From assembly GCA_000827205.1 (NCBI GenBank), contig KN832555.1:3005011-3069010 (forward strand): 64,000 nt of DNA. The letters run 5' to 3'. The position numbers and the translations under genes were made by a program. The notes beneath the pieces were generated by a model. That model did no database searches, was not told the origin of the DNA, and saw only the letters and a program-made list of their open reading frames with translations. Shown piece after piece: positions 12,137-23,668 of the stretch; position 1 is the stretch's first letter; each line of letters starts with the position of its first letter. The DNA is from Plicaturopsis crispa FD-325 SS-3. Its lineage: Eukaryota > Basidiomycota > Agaricomycetes > Amylocorticiales > Amylocorticiaceae.

Positions 12137-13069
12137 ATGCCGTACTGTGACCGCTGCGATAGATCCTTCCCGCACTGGCGTGCCCTTGAGCAGCACGAAC
12201 AGAACTCGGCTTCGCACAACCTCTGCGACGACTGCGAACTCGATTTCCCGTCCTGGCTCGGGCTGAAGGAACACTGGGTGCAGAGTCGTCGCCACCACTA
12301 TTGTCAGCGCTGTGACGAGCACTTCGACGACAAGGAAGAATTGATAGAGCACTACCATGATAGTCATGCGTACTGCGGACCGTGCCGCAAGATATTCGTC
12401 AACGACGTCGGTCTGCATGAGCATAATCGCCAGTCGCACCATTATTGCGTTCAGTGCAAGCGGGTGTTTCAGAGCGCGGGCAACCTCAACTCCGTACGTT
12501 CCTCCTTTGTGCTTCGTCTCCCTCTACCCCCACGCTTACTGACGCTGCCGCTTGTTCCCCAGCACCTCAACTCGTCCACCCACCGCCCACGCGACATCGT
12601 GTGCCCCTTCGCCGGGTGCTCCCTCGGGTTCGTCTCGCGCTCCGCCCTCATCCTCCATCTCGAGTCCGGCACCTGCCGCTCCGGCGTCACGCGCAAGAAG
12701 ATCGACCGCTTCGTGCGCGAATACGACCAGTCGAACATCATCACCGACCCCGCGCGCCTCCTCACCGGCGCGCAGTCGCTCGATACGACGTACATCGCGA
12801 CATCCGCGTCGTGGAACGGCGACGCCTACGAGTGCTATTTGTGCCATTCGGCGTTCCGGTCGCTGAAGGTGCTTAACCAGCACCTGGCGAGCCCGAGGCA
12901 TCAGGATAAGGTGTATGTGTGCCCGCTTAGCTCGTGCCGGCAGCATTTCGCGACGCTGAGTGGGCTGTGCCAGCACATCGAGAGTGAGAGGTGCGGGGTC
13001 TCGAAGTTTAAGTCGGTGCAGAACGCCATGGATGGGATTATGGGTCGCGTCGGACGGTTGACTCTTTGA
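12137..13069 (+). CDS. Multi-C2H2 zinc-finger protein, function unknown
   Basis: Two exons (12137-12493, 12563-13069) encode 287 residues. The N-terminal half is a closely spaced series of C2H2-type units: YCDRCDRSFPHWRALEQH, LCDDCELDFPSWLGLKEH, YCQRCDEHFDDKEELIEH, YCGPCRKIFVNDVGLHEH and YCVQCKRVFQSAGNLNS-H, the last interrupted by the intron. The C-terminal half has a finger-like unit CPFAGCSLGFVSRSALILH followed by ESGTC and an ITDPARLL segment, then CYLCHSAFRSLKVLNQH and a final CPLSSCRQHFATLSGLCQH. This layout recurs in many basidiomycete proteins of unknown role. Short linkers and non-TGEKP spacing make RNA or protein binding as plausible as DNA binding. The intron (GTACGT...CCCAG, phase 0) removes 69 bases. 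Confidence 0.85.
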   Translation: MPYCDRCDRSFPHWRALEQHEQNSASHNLCDDCELDFPSWLGLKEHWVQSRRHHYCQRCDEHFDDKEELIEHYHDSHAYCGPCRKIFVNDVGLHEHNRQSHHYCVQCKRVFQSAGNLNSVRSSFVLRLPLPPRLLTLPLVPQHLNSSTHRPRDIVCPFAGCSLGFVSRSALILHLESGTCRSGVTRKKIDRFVREYDQSNIITDPARLLTGAQSLDTTYIATSASWNGDAYECYLCHSAFRSLKVLNQHLASPRHQDKVYVCPLSSCRQHFATLSGLCQHIESERCGVSKFKSVQNAMDGIMGRVGRLTL

Positions 13070-13531
13070 ATGCCTGCATGAAGGTGACTAGCTTCGTTAT
13101 TGTTGTGCGTTAGCAGTATTTGATCGGCCACGCCAATAGTCAGTATCTTTCATGCCCCATTGTTACTGGTTATCTTCGTCGCCGCATATATTTCAAGGCG
13201 TTTTTGTCGCACAGATAGTCCTAGAATACACCCACCTAATAGTTACTCGGAGTCGTCTCTTCACCTACCTTGTTAAGTACCATCATATGCGACACCACAT
13301 CCTCATTCACCTACATTCTGTACACTCGTCATTCCAGTCCATCGATATCCATGATTTTTCCCTCCTTTGTCCGCTCCTTGCACCGGCCGTCCTCCCACAT
13401 TTGACATTACAGTTCATTTTGCCTGCAACCCTGTAACGACAGCAGAACGGCGAGAATCGGTATTTTACAGCGGATATCATACATACAGTTCGATCCAGTC
13501 CTTCTACAAGAGTACAATCATGCGAGCGTGT
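13070..13531. other. Convergent intergenic region
   Basis: About 460 bases between the stop of the C2H2 protein (plus) and the stop of SWI5 (minus). I see only 3' flanks. Confidence 0.5.
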
Positions 13532-14008
13532 CTAATCGTCGCCCGAGAGCTCCAGATCCAGATGGATTTGCTTCACGGTAGAGCCCTTCAGGGTGGCCAA
13601 CTAAAGGCAGGGTTGGCTTGACTGCATGACATAGGAGAGAAAGTAAACTTACCCGTCCGATAAGTATCTGAAGAACCAGCATGAGCGACGCGCAGTATAA
13701 TAGATAGTAAGTGAACATACCTGCGTAGCATCCTTCGCCTCGTTGTATCTGTGCAGCAACTTGATATGCGTGGAAGCAATTTTTTCCGCGTCTTGACCTT
13801 CACTGTGCATAAAATCAAAGTTATAAGACTGTTTGACGCGTTGTTTAGCCAAAACTCATACCCCAAAGTCTTCTGGAGCTCGGCTACCTCTGCTTCGAGG
13901 GCGGCAACGCGTGCCTCTTGTTTCTAGCAGTTGAATACAGGGATTCAGCGTATCACTCAGAGGATAGAATAAAGAGTCGCGTACTTTTGCCGATGTTGCT
14001 GCGTGCAT
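13532..14008 (-). CDS. SWI5: Swi5, DNA recombination mediator subunit
   Basis: Five exons on the minus strand (13985-14008, 13862-13923, 13721-13802, 13653-13667, 13532-13600) give 83 residues, close to the about 85 of fission-yeast Swi5. The N-terminal half is a predicted coiled coil (KQEARVAALEAEVAELQKTL). The C-terminal Swi5 core reads HIKLLHRYNEAKDATQ-ILIGRLA, then GSTVKQIHLDLELSGDD. With Sfr1, Swi5 stimulates Rad51/Dmc1 strand exchange in the nucleus. Every splice site is GT/AG and every phase matches. The fourth exon is only 15 nt (ILIGR), so automated prediction is likely to miss or truncate this gene. The small size and precise match to the family core make me confident despite the fragmentation. 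Confidence 0.87.
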
Positions 14009-14383
14009 GATGGTCGTGGTGGCTGGTTAGAAAGATGTGGCTGGCGCAATAATGGAACGCGACGCGTCGTGTAACGGTCTCGTGATCGCTTTCGTGCTGA
14101 ATACTACAGTAACTTTCCGCTTTCAAGTTGAAGGAAGTCCTAGTAGTATACGTAGTACTAGTACTGTCAATGTGACATACTGCTGCACAGCAGAAAAATA
14201 TCTCGCTTTGAGCTTGGCCCACTATTTTAAATGAGGAAATCATGTCTAAATCATCTAAATGATGATCGCAGTGCTCGGTCATAACCAAAAAAAAACATAA
14301 ATCCTTCAAGTCACGGCCTAGCCAACGCATACAAGGTGCATCAGCGTTGAGCGACAGACAGCACGACAAGTACGGGACGCAAG
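14009..14383. other. Intergenic, SWI5 promoter and OAC1-like 3' flank
   Basis: About 375 bases. A short AT-rich run with an A9 tract lies near 14288. No gene seen. Confidence 0.4.
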
Positions 14384-15841
14384 CTATGGTTCATCATCCT
14401 GTGCCCGCCCATCCCGAATGCTCTTGTAGAGATTGATGATGAGGTCGTTTGCAGTTAACGTGATGATGGTGTGCGGTGCAATACGCATGAAGTGCGCTGT
14501 TGACCCTGCAAGAACATGTTGGGTCAGAATCGCCATATATGCATCGCAAGCGAGAAAACTAACCCTTATACCACCCCATGAAACCCTCTGTCTTCAACGT
14601 CTTCCACAGACAGTCAAACGGATTCTTGTATAGCGTGCCTTGTAGCCGGCCGTTCTCTAACCGGACCGTCGGCTGGTTGTACACCCGTGTAAGAGCCTAG
14701 TTTTCCGCAATTGATCAGTTATATTGACCGCATGACTAGGGAGGGAACAAAATTTACCGTGTCAGCCGGCTGCATGACTACGCACTGTACACTCAATCAG
14801 AAACGTGACAAGAAATATTAGATGAGGCCGGCTACGCACAACACACGCCCCAGAAACGGAACTGCTCGCGAGGAACGTCCATATACTGTCTGCGGGCAAG
14901 AGACCGCGCGAGATGATCTGGTTTTTGGTCCAGTTGTAACTGGGTAGCTGCACTGATGATCCCATGGACGTTCGGAGGATAGCTGCGTCCATGCCGCGCA
15001 CGAGTCCACGGAATTTCTCGGCTTTGAAGATAGTGCGGAGGGCGTCAAAGGCATTCTTGTAGTAATGCTGAGCACCGACGGGGAGGGCTGGGGAATACGC
15101 TTGCATCCGCGCTTTAATGAGGAAGAGCGGGTTGCCAAGGCAGGCTGGAGGAGAATCACAATGAGATGGCATATCCAATCAACTTGGGAGTGGTGCTGAA
15201 ATCACCGCCAATAGTTCCGCTGGCAGCACCGGAGAAGATTGAAGTAATTGGGACTTGTGCATCAGGAGATACGCCTACGAAGCGGTTGACTCCGCGTCTG
15301 ATAGGTTCATAGAAACCTAGCAGCCGTCGAGGGTTAGTGCAAATGGCGAAGCTGGATAGAGGTGGACCTGCGTACCGAGACGAGACCCGTTCAACAGGAT
15401 CTGCAGCCAACGCGTGTCAATACTGGACGCCCTGCAACAATAGTAGAGCCGTCATCTCACTTGATAAGCATACTACGTCGCTGCTCAGTCAATAGGCACA
15501 TGATTTCCACAAGTCATAGACTCACAGCAGGTCCCAGTCCACGTTGGACACCCTTCAACCCTTCATGTTTCCATGTTTTGGCGAGCACATCGACTGCATG
15601 CTTGTATACTTTCGGACCACCACCTTTCGTGAGCTCGCCCTGGAGCTGCAGTCGTGTCTTCGCGACTTCGAAAGGGTTCGAGACAGTGACCTGGGGAAGA
15701 CAGATGCGTCATCTTAAGTGCGGTGATCCGAAAGAGAGTGCTGGCTGAGTATACCGCTATACAGGCGGCGATGCCGCCGCATACGAATCCCTCGCCCGTC
15801 GAGAGCGGTCGGCCCTTCCCCTTGGCTGGCGCAGAACTCAT
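14384..15841 (-). CDS. OAC1: Mitochondrial carrier, Oac1-type (SLC25A34/35-like)
   Basis: Nine exons on the minus strand (15755-15841, 15526-15690, 15461-15472, 15376-15400, 15206-15316, 14840-15144, 14758-14784, 14564-14696, 14384-14505) give 328 residues, typical for the SLC25 family. Three repeats each carry a carrier signature-like motif: SNPFEVAKTRLQLQGEL in the first, LGNPLFLIKARMQAYSP in the second and MQPADTALTRVYNQP in the third. The LGNP...KARMQAYSP signature in repeat 2 is characteristic of Oac1, which moves oxaloacetate, sulfate, thiosulfate and malonate across the inner mitochondrial membrane. The third exon is a 12-nt microexon (YAYQ). Frame is kept across all joins. It shares a 292-bp divergent promoter with the MDM1-type gene. 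Confidence 0.87.
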
Positions 15842-16133
15842 TATACGATAGTTGGGCGGGTCAAGGAGAGGTTGGGACCAGGGACGGCGATGATTTTCGG
15901 GAGTAAATCCCGAAAGTTGTCGGCGTTCAGCTAAACCAACACAACAGGGGTTATTCACCTTTTCCGTCTTACCCCATCCTCGTGCATTTGCCCAGCGTCT
16001 CACTTTCAACGGTCGCCAACAATTTCCTGGCTTGTCGCCGTACTTTTCTAGCGTCTGCCTTGTCAAATACAGCCTGCGGATAGCGCTGGCTGTCAAGATT
16101 GCCAATGGTAGCCGTGAAGTGGCGCAGGAGGAC
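15842..16133. promoter_or_regulatory. Divergent promoter, OAC1-like / MDM1-like
   Basis: The 292 bases between the two opposed start codons must hold both promoters. I could not pick out a specific element with confidence. Confidence 0.5.
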
Positions 16134-19100
16134 ATGCACACCCCAAGTCTGAGCGCACGGACCGTAGTGTTCATAGCACTTTTGGCTGTGTTCGTTCCTG
16201 TCACCATACGCATCGTGTCCTCGCCTATTACTCTGCTGCTGATCTCTCCGCTCCTACTGCTATCACTTCTCGTCGCGTTCGTTGTCGCCAATGTTGCCAT
16301 TGGCCTGGTGCTGGATCTCAACCGACCGCGTTTCCTTCAGCCAGCACCGAATGCCGCACGTCCTCTGGGTTTCTCGACGCCAGCAGCTTGGCAGGCCGTA
16401 TTGACGCGTTCGCAATGGTCCCAAGGGTCCCCGCAGACGCTCGCACCCCTTCACCCCGACTTTCCGGTAGTCTCAGCCGCGTTGAACGACATTCTCATAT
16501 TGATCGTACGTGACTTTGTGCTGACATGGTACAAAGACATCTCCACCTCGCCCTCCTTCCCGATGGCTGTCTCGAATGTGCTTCACGACTCCCTCGAGCG
16601 ACTTGCCAATCGTGCATCTGGCATCGACCTCTCCGCCCTCGTCGTCAAACGCATACTCCCGAAGGTAACGGCCCATATTGAGCAGTTCCGGCAGTCTGAA
16701 GTCGCCCTTCGAGGTGCACGACTCGAACGCAAACTCACTCAGTCGGAGGAGCTTGACCTGCTTCTTGCAAATCGATACGCCAGCAAGGGCGGTGGGAAGC
16801 TGCATCCTGCTGTCGACAACCTGTCGTCGATGTTTACGAAGCAGAGTGAGGAGATGCATCTGCGTCAGCTGGTGGATCGTGCACTGCCATATGTCCTCCC
16901 GGAAACTGAGGGAAAGAGCAAGGCTTTGAAGGTTGTGGTTAAAGAGATTGTCGCATGTGCCGTGCTATATCCTGTGATGGAGATGGTAGCCGACCCTGAC
17001 TTTTGGAACAGAGCTATAGACCAGGTGGTAAGCACCTTCTTGTTTTGAGGACCATAACCGTCAGATGGTTGAAATTGCACAGGCAGGAGCTGCAATACAC
17101 CAACAGAGACTCATCACGAAAGTCCGAAATGTCCTGGAAGCACAGTCGCCGCGTTCAAATCGCTTATCCACCGTAGGGGCACCTTCTCGGGGCCCACGAA
17201 CGGAGACGATAACTATCCACACGGATATCAAGCAATTCGAATCGTTCCTGCGCAGTATAAGCCGGTGCTCGTCGCTGTTGGATGCTAGACGGCTCAAGAA
17301 CGATGTCGTTGGAGAAATCAGGAGGACTCGTACACTTCTCGGTCCGTCCTTTTGTACCATTTATGTCCGATTTTAGCTGAAATAAAGGCAGCAAATCACG
17401 AGAATGAGGATTGGATAGATGGCCAGAAGACAGAGGACGTTGTCGCGTTCCTTGATAGGTTGTACACTGCTAAGCGCAAGGTCGAAAAACGAATCGTCGT
17501 GCTTGGTGGTGAAGAAGATCTTGTAAGCAAAGGTGCTATTTACACGCATTGCATTGGCTTATGTAGCACTAGAATTCGGCCTACCCGGAGACCTCTGCTA
17601 AACCAAGGATCACTCTTCGCGACGTCCTCGGCAATCCTAGCTCTCTTTCGTATTTCATGGAGTTCATGGACAGACGACACCGTTCCCTTCTGGTTCAATT
17701 CTGGCTCACGGTGGAGAGTTTCAAGAATCCGCTAGAATCCATCGATTCGGGCTCTGACGAGGACGAGCCCATACATGATCCATCCTCGAAGACTGCACGT
17801 GAAGATATAAGCATGATCAATGACTTGTATTTCTCGGCTCCGTCGCCGCATCCCGCTCTGGCATCGATCTCCAAGAAATACGTAGACGCTGTTCGCGAAT
17901 TTGCGGCCGGCGAGCTTCCGCCCTCGCCTGCGACGGAGCGACGTGTGCGCCGCAGCGTGATGCTCGCACAGAGTCAGGTCGAGCAGGACATGGAACAAGA
18001 CTTCGACGACTTCGAGAGGTCCGAACTTTGGTTCCGTGTTATTGGTGACCCTGATTTTGGGGCCCATCGCAAGGGGAACGTAGACGCCGCTAGGCCAGAC
18101 CAACGATCTCCGCTGAACCAAGCTACTCCACTTCCTCGGTCGTCGACGCCGTCGCTGAAGCAAGGTCGAAGTGCCCCTCCTCTCAAGCTCCAACGTTCAG
18201 AATCATCACCTTTGTTGGGCGTCCAGAATCGGCCCGCAAGTACGCGCTCAGACCATTCCTCAGCGACTCCGCCAACACCCGGGGCTCGCCCCTCACCTTC
18301 GAACATAGAGCTCCTTATGTCCCCTGTAGAAGACAGCGAGACTCGAGCTCCGCTATTCGACGATCCCCTCGATGGACCGGAAGCCGCTGAACGTGACCGT
18401 ATGGAAGCAATACAGGCTGCGCTAACGGATATTATTGCGGGCGACGATGAGCAAGACAAGCCCCGAGGTCAGGCAGCCCGTTCTAGTGACAGGAATCAGG
18501 ACCGCGCGTTCCGTCTGGGGAACATTCCCGAGAGCAAACGGCGCAGGGCCGTATTCGAAGAGGATGAGGCTGATGACGAGCAGGATGACGATGAAGGCGA
18601 CGATGAAGATCGGCCCGATGACTCTGCTGAGGGCGCGCAGGGCTCTTTCCAGCTTGCTGCTCCGGGCGACTTGCAGCTCTCGTATGAGATCCAACGCCTT
18701 GGCGATAAAGTTTCCAACCTTCAAGCGCAAGACCTAATGTTAGACTCGCTCATCAAGAAAGCCGAACTTACTGGGGATACGCAGGAGCTCAAGCTCCTGT
18801 CCAGATCCAAGTCGTCTATGGGCCGGGAGATTCGGGAGCTGCAGTTTCAGAAAGCCCAATACGAGCAGCAGGAATCTGCCAATCGCCTGCTTTCGGATCG
18901 TACTCGGGTTAAGATGGCGACATCAACTGTAGGGGATGAAGAAGGGAAGTCGGTTGTACGTTACCTTGTGGAGGTACAGCAGCTCGGTCCCGACGGCAGT
19001 TTTGCATCTGGCTGGGTCGTGGCTAGACGGTACAACGAGTTTCTCAATATGCACAACAAGCTGCGAGAAAGGTATGGCATGGTTAGACACCTTGATTTTC

Positions 19101-20243
19101 CGGGTAAAAGACTCGTCACGGCATTGTCTGGGAGTTTTGTCGATAGTCGGCGCGTAGCCCTAGAGAAGTACATGCAGGTGCGATGCTGTGATTATCTCTC
19201 AGTTGGCCACATTCTAACGATGCACCATCTAGAGCCTAATATCCATACCCGTCGTTTGTGAGAGCGAGGAGTTGCGCAATTTCCTGTCTCGGGAGTCACC
19301 GTTCATGGCATCGGAGCATCCTGCCTCCAAAGGTGCCTCATCCGCATTCTCGGGGAAAGACCTTGTCCGTACGGTTTACCGCTCCGTTGCGGAGAGCATT
19401 GACGACATGTTCTTTGGCCCCTCTATGCTCGACGTAATGATCCAACGTCTCACACGCCAAGCTGCGGAATTCGCAGGCATCGTTGGGTCTGGCGTGACCG
19501 ATGAAGACCTAGTGGCACAGGCATTGAAGATGTCTGGTCAGACAGGTTCTGAGGCGACCTTTATGCGGCTTCCAGGCGATTTGAAACCTTTGGATGGAGA
19601 GACGAGTTCGTCGACGTTCTCCGCGCCCATTTGTGATCTTGTTCTGGCTATCTTCGAGCTGAACAAGAAGAACAATTGGCTCCGGCGACAGGCCATCGTT
19701 ATCATCCTGCAGCAGGTGCTCGGAGGCACCATCGAAAGGTGAGTTCTCTCTACTTCGGCCTTGATTCTATGTACTCAGCATTCCGAATATCAGGAAAATT
19801 CGCGAGAATATCCGATTTCTGTTAGACGAGACGCGTATTATGTCCTTCATCACGATTTTCCGTGACGGCCTTTGGCCAGGGGGCCAACTGAAAACTGGAA
19901 GCCCTCCGAGGAGTAACGAAGACAGGGCGCGGACCCGTGACGAAGCTAACCGCAAGCTTTCGGCCCTCATACCTGGTCAGTGTGTCATTCCAGCGGTGTA
20001 TCGCAATGCGCTTATGGCAGTATAGACCTTGCGGCGAATATGATAGGGAGGTCCAATGCTCGACGGGGTGCTCGAAGAATATTTGCAGTTTTGCAGAATC
20101 GACGCCTTAATCAGCATATCGCATATACGGTCGTTGACGAGGTTCGTAGGCAAGGCAATGACACTCTTTCCGAAGTAAACATGCTCATATTATATGTACT
20201 TGCATAGGTCATGACGGCTCTCTTTCCGGAGGCTTCCCAGTAA
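16134..20243 (+). CDS. MDM1: Mdm1/SNX13-type sorting nexin (PXA-RGS-PX-Nexin_C)
   Basis: Eight exons (16134-17027, 17065-17341, 17377-17522, 17573-19177, 19233-19738, 19794-19975, 20026-20141, 20208-20243) give 1,253 residues with consistent phases. The order is: two N-terminal membrane segments (residues about 8-60); a PXA domain (about 105-370); an RGS-like domain starting near ITLRDVLGNPSSLSYFMEFM; a long acidic, Ser-rich linker; a coiled coil; a PX domain with VARRYNEFLNMHNKLRERYG and FPGKR; and a C-terminal Nexin_C domain ending VDEVMTALFPEASQ. Yeast Mdm1 and animal SNX13/14/25 tether ER to vacuole/lysosome and lipid droplets; the PX domain binds phosphoinositides. The start is the first ATG ahead of the membrane segments (MHTPSLSARTVVF). 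The PX/Nexin_C exon border uses a CTAG|AGC acceptor. Confidence 0.9.
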
Positions 20244-20479
20244 TGCCCGCTGCGACGGAACGTGTATGCGATGCGGTATCGTAGGCTTGTGGGGTCGGCA
20301 CTTAACTTATTCGCAATTTTGACAGTGATTATCTCATTGCGATGATGCTCAGTGTAAAACTAATCAACGAATCTTACGGTGACCAGCTTGCTCTTTTTAA
20401 TTGAGAGAGTGTTTTCGTTCAACTGATATCCACAGTGTGTTCAAACGTTCACCACTAGTTCGTTTTGGAATAACATCCA

Positions 20480-22339
20480 TCATAGAGGGTTACTTTCCTC
20501 CATAGGTACATCACCGTTCAGGTCAGAAGCCCCTGCAGCACCGCGTTCGCTGCCAGCAGGACTTGGATGTCGATGTGCTGATGATACCAACGCGTCTTTA
20601 CCAGCATGTCCTTGTTCCTGCTCAGCCTGCTTGGGTGCAGTACTTCCCTCCTCTGCCGACGGCTCCTCTACTTTCACCCTTTTGGCTTTTCTTTGCCGGT
20701 GCGCCATGATGCTAGATGCAGCAGGGTCGTCGTAGACCTTGATAGCATGGAGAAGGAAGCCGCCCGTCCCGCTCGTGGTCATCATTGGATGAGTGCGCCC
20801 AGGGAGGACCTGGTATCTCCGAAGCCACGCCTCTGTCACAGTGGGTCCGAGGAATTGTGGCACCGAGCGTAGTTGCGACTGAAGATCTGTCAAAGTCTAT
20901 GCATGCGTCAGTAGACCGATGGTGGCCAGCTGCGCAATCCCGGTACCTGTAAATGCGGGCTGTGCACGGCTATCGATGCAGACCCGCCCAAGTACGGAAA
21001 TAATTGATCTATTATCGAGTACGGCTCGTACTCGCTTGCAACCAGAAGTCTAGAAGATTTGACACCGTTAATAAATTGAGTGCAGAATTCATCGATGAAT
21101 CGGGCATTACGCGTCAAATTCGCCGCCAAACAACTCATCGCGTATGTTGTTGAGCGAGTCGAAGGCTGCCTTGCGCTTGTTTAGACGGGCGCGTTGACGT
21201 TCAGAGCGAATTTCTGTGGGGAGATCGGATATGTCAAGGACTGATAGTAATTGTAAGTCTCCGGTTTGCGGTGAGAGGGGGAGGCAACAAACGGGGTGTG
21301 TACTCCTCCTTCACGGTCGCCCAATTTAAAGACGAGTGGATGGCGGTAGCCGATAGTGGGAAGTTCATATGGGTCATCACGGGGTACGCCGGTGGGGAGT
21401 CGATATCGCACACTGATATTACTCTTCCTTCCCCTAAAAAGCCGTATTATTCGGTAGAGGAAGTCAGTTCAATCCCATTGCACGAAAATCATACCTAGAG
21501 AAGGAGCGACGCACCGCCCATTCGTTCTAAAACACCCGCCAGGACTAGTCCGCTGGCGTCATCGACGACAAGGTATCGTCCCCCTGGTCTGACATTTGCT
21601 ATGCTTAGCATTTGGGCTAGTGTGTCCGTGCGGATATCACGAATACGACTTTGATCCTTTGCAAACCAATATTCGCAGACATTGAATACCGTGGGCTCCA
21701 ACGTCGTAAAGGATTTCGAGTATTTCGCTTCCTTGCGTTTCTTGTACTTTTCTTTGCTGTATTCCGTCTTCAAGGAATAGTTGGCGTGCTGCTCTATCTG
21801 CATTTTGATCATGTCCTTCATTCCACGAACCGTCAGTTTCGGTACTTGGAAATACACTTCAGCCACATACCGAAGCATGGACACCAGATTCCTTAAGCGC
21901 CTCGATTTCTTCAAGTGTCAAGGGCTGCACAAATTGGCCATCGTTGATGAGTTCGTTGGTCGCATCGGTATCCTCTGCAAAGTCAGAACGTGAGCACTTT
22001 CCTGACGAGTAGTGATACGAAAGGCCTACCAACTTCTTGCAACGACCGCGGGGGGACGACCTGCAGAGTCTTGCCGACGATCTCAAAAGTCAATCCATAG
22101 GGTTTACCTATGAGCTCGTTTGCGTTGAACGAGCCTAGTCTTCCGAGTGTGATGACCCTGTTTTGCTCACGACGTTCAGCATAAACACATTCGCGAGTGA
22201 ATAGTAACGCGCACGAATTTTGTTCCGTTTTCACAGAGCGCGTGTCCCCGTTGGGAATTTTGAGGAGCACAGTATGGCCTGCCTGTATCGTTGGCTCCCT
22301 GGTCAAAACAGCGCTTGAAGAGCCTTCTCCAGTGTCCAT
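20480..22339 (-). CDS. TRM6: tRNA (adenine-58-N1) methyltransferase non-catalytic subunit Trm6/Gcd10
   Basis: A multi-exon minus-strand gene. Exons I could join: 22215-22339, 22030-22157, 21871-21974, 21515-21815, 21433 downwards to about 21270, a short exon covering the IRSERQRARLNKRKAAFDSL segment, one covering LLVASEYEPYSIIDQLFPYL, and the last to 20480. Diagnostic stretches are LGRLGSFNANELIGKPYGLT, MIKMQIEQHANYSLKTEYSK, VCEYWFAKDQSRIRD, NVRPGGRYLVVDDASGLVL, CDIDSPPAYPV and WATVKEEYTP. Trm6 pairs with catalytic Trm61 to make m1A58 in tRNA, including initiator tRNA. The C-terminal tail is acidic and low complexity. The exon borders between 21180 and 21270 are the least certain. The 5' end lies only about 105 bp from the transposon insertion. 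Confidence 0.9.
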
Positions 22340-22434
22340 ATTGAATTTCGTGCTCGAGTATAGCGCTCAAGTCGAGGACTCGCCTGTATAATTTTATCGC
22401 GAACGAACGCCGATTGATCGAAGATTTCCTCCTC

Positions 22435-22444
22435 CCGATTCCGC
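22435..22444 (+). repeat. Left copy of the 10-bp target-site duplication
   Basis: CCGATTCCGC occurs here and again at 30799-30808, just outside the repeat clusters that bound the transposon. A 9-10 bp duplication is the length expected for MULE-type insertions. Confidence 0.65.
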
Positions 22445-22449
22445 GGCGG

Positions 22450-22575
22450 TTAACAAATTAACTTGGCAAATTGACTTATCCCTTACAAAATCAACTTAGC
22501 TTAGCTTTTCGCAGCATAAGTTGATTTGTCCAGTTAACTTGACGCTAGCTTTAAGCTAACAATTCAGCTTGAGGC
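22450..22575. repeat. Left subterminal repeat cluster of the transposon
   Basis: Repeated variants of TTAACTTG, TTGACTTATC, CAACTTAGCTTAGCTTTT and AGTTAACTTGACGCTAGCTT are packed into about 125 bases. The AACTT/TTAGCTT theme recurs at 29325-29505 and, inverted, at 30665-30798. Such subterminal arrays commonly bind the transposase. Confidence 0.6.
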
Positions 22576-23668
22576 CTACTGGGCCATGTCCGTGTTATCT
22601 GTGGTGCGTATTCCCTCCGAAACGGCCAAGGCAAACATATTTCCACGAGGCGCAGCTGCAAATTCCCCGGCAAGAACATGAACGGATGTTCGAACCTGCA
22701 AAGACCGTATATCCATTACTAACTTATGCTGACTTACGGTAGCTTACAGTCATTGCAGTGAGCGTAGACACTCTCCAGGGCGACGAAATGCATTAAATAT
22801 TGCCCGTGAATGCTTGAGCAAGTTTCCGCTAGGCAGTGGGCGCTTATGGGCGCCACATTTTTGACTGGCCCTTAAGCGGCGTCGCATGTTCATCGACCCA
22901 GCGAACAACGTTGTTCCTCACGGTGCTGCGTCTCAGCCTTACGCACTCGAAAATGCTTAATGATTGTCCATGCTGTCCGTCGCAGCCTGCAGTGAAAGTG
23001 CCGTGCCACCTATGACTAGCAGTAAGGGCTTGAGCTGCGAGCAACTACTAATGATCGTTGTCGAGCCATGCAGACTTCGACAATCCGCTGAGCGGCGCTG
23101 GTACGTTGCCCAATTTTTTCTTACGAGTTCTATAGCCTAATGATTCGTGTGTACTGGTTCAGGACACTGCACATTGCGTACCCGGTCATTACTGTAATGG
23201 CACGGGAACACGCCGCAGGAGCAACCTGAGTTGAAGACTTAGCGCATTCCGGGCGTTGCCTAAGCGCGAGATCAGGAATTTCGATTCGCGAGTTCGTCTG
23301 CCTGCTAACCAGCAGGAAAGCAATCATTTCCTTGCAAAGCCCCAAGGCGGCAGGCGCACCCGAAGATCTGAGCAAGCCTTGCTGTACAGTGCGTGTATGA
23401 CTTGTACAAGTAGCTGCTAGAGCTGACAGCTATCGGCAGACCCATAGCGCAGTACAAAACACGTCGAGTCGAGGATGCATACACCGGTATGACCCATCAT
23501 CGAGGCGCATCGGTGTTGTCAAGTCCTGAATCTGAACGATCGGTGTCTACAAAAGGTAACATAAATTTGGTTCCGTCTTACATGATGTGCACGCTGACGC
23601 TTTTCTTTCGATGCCCTCGCCCCCTTCTCCGACGTTTTCACTGCTCTGATTTGTACTGCCAGCTCAAG

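Noticed and set aside
14281-14300. A9 tract as a possible retrocopy poly(A) tail
   Set aside because: The nearest gene has introns and no duplicated flank; a plain homopolymer run is the simpler reading.
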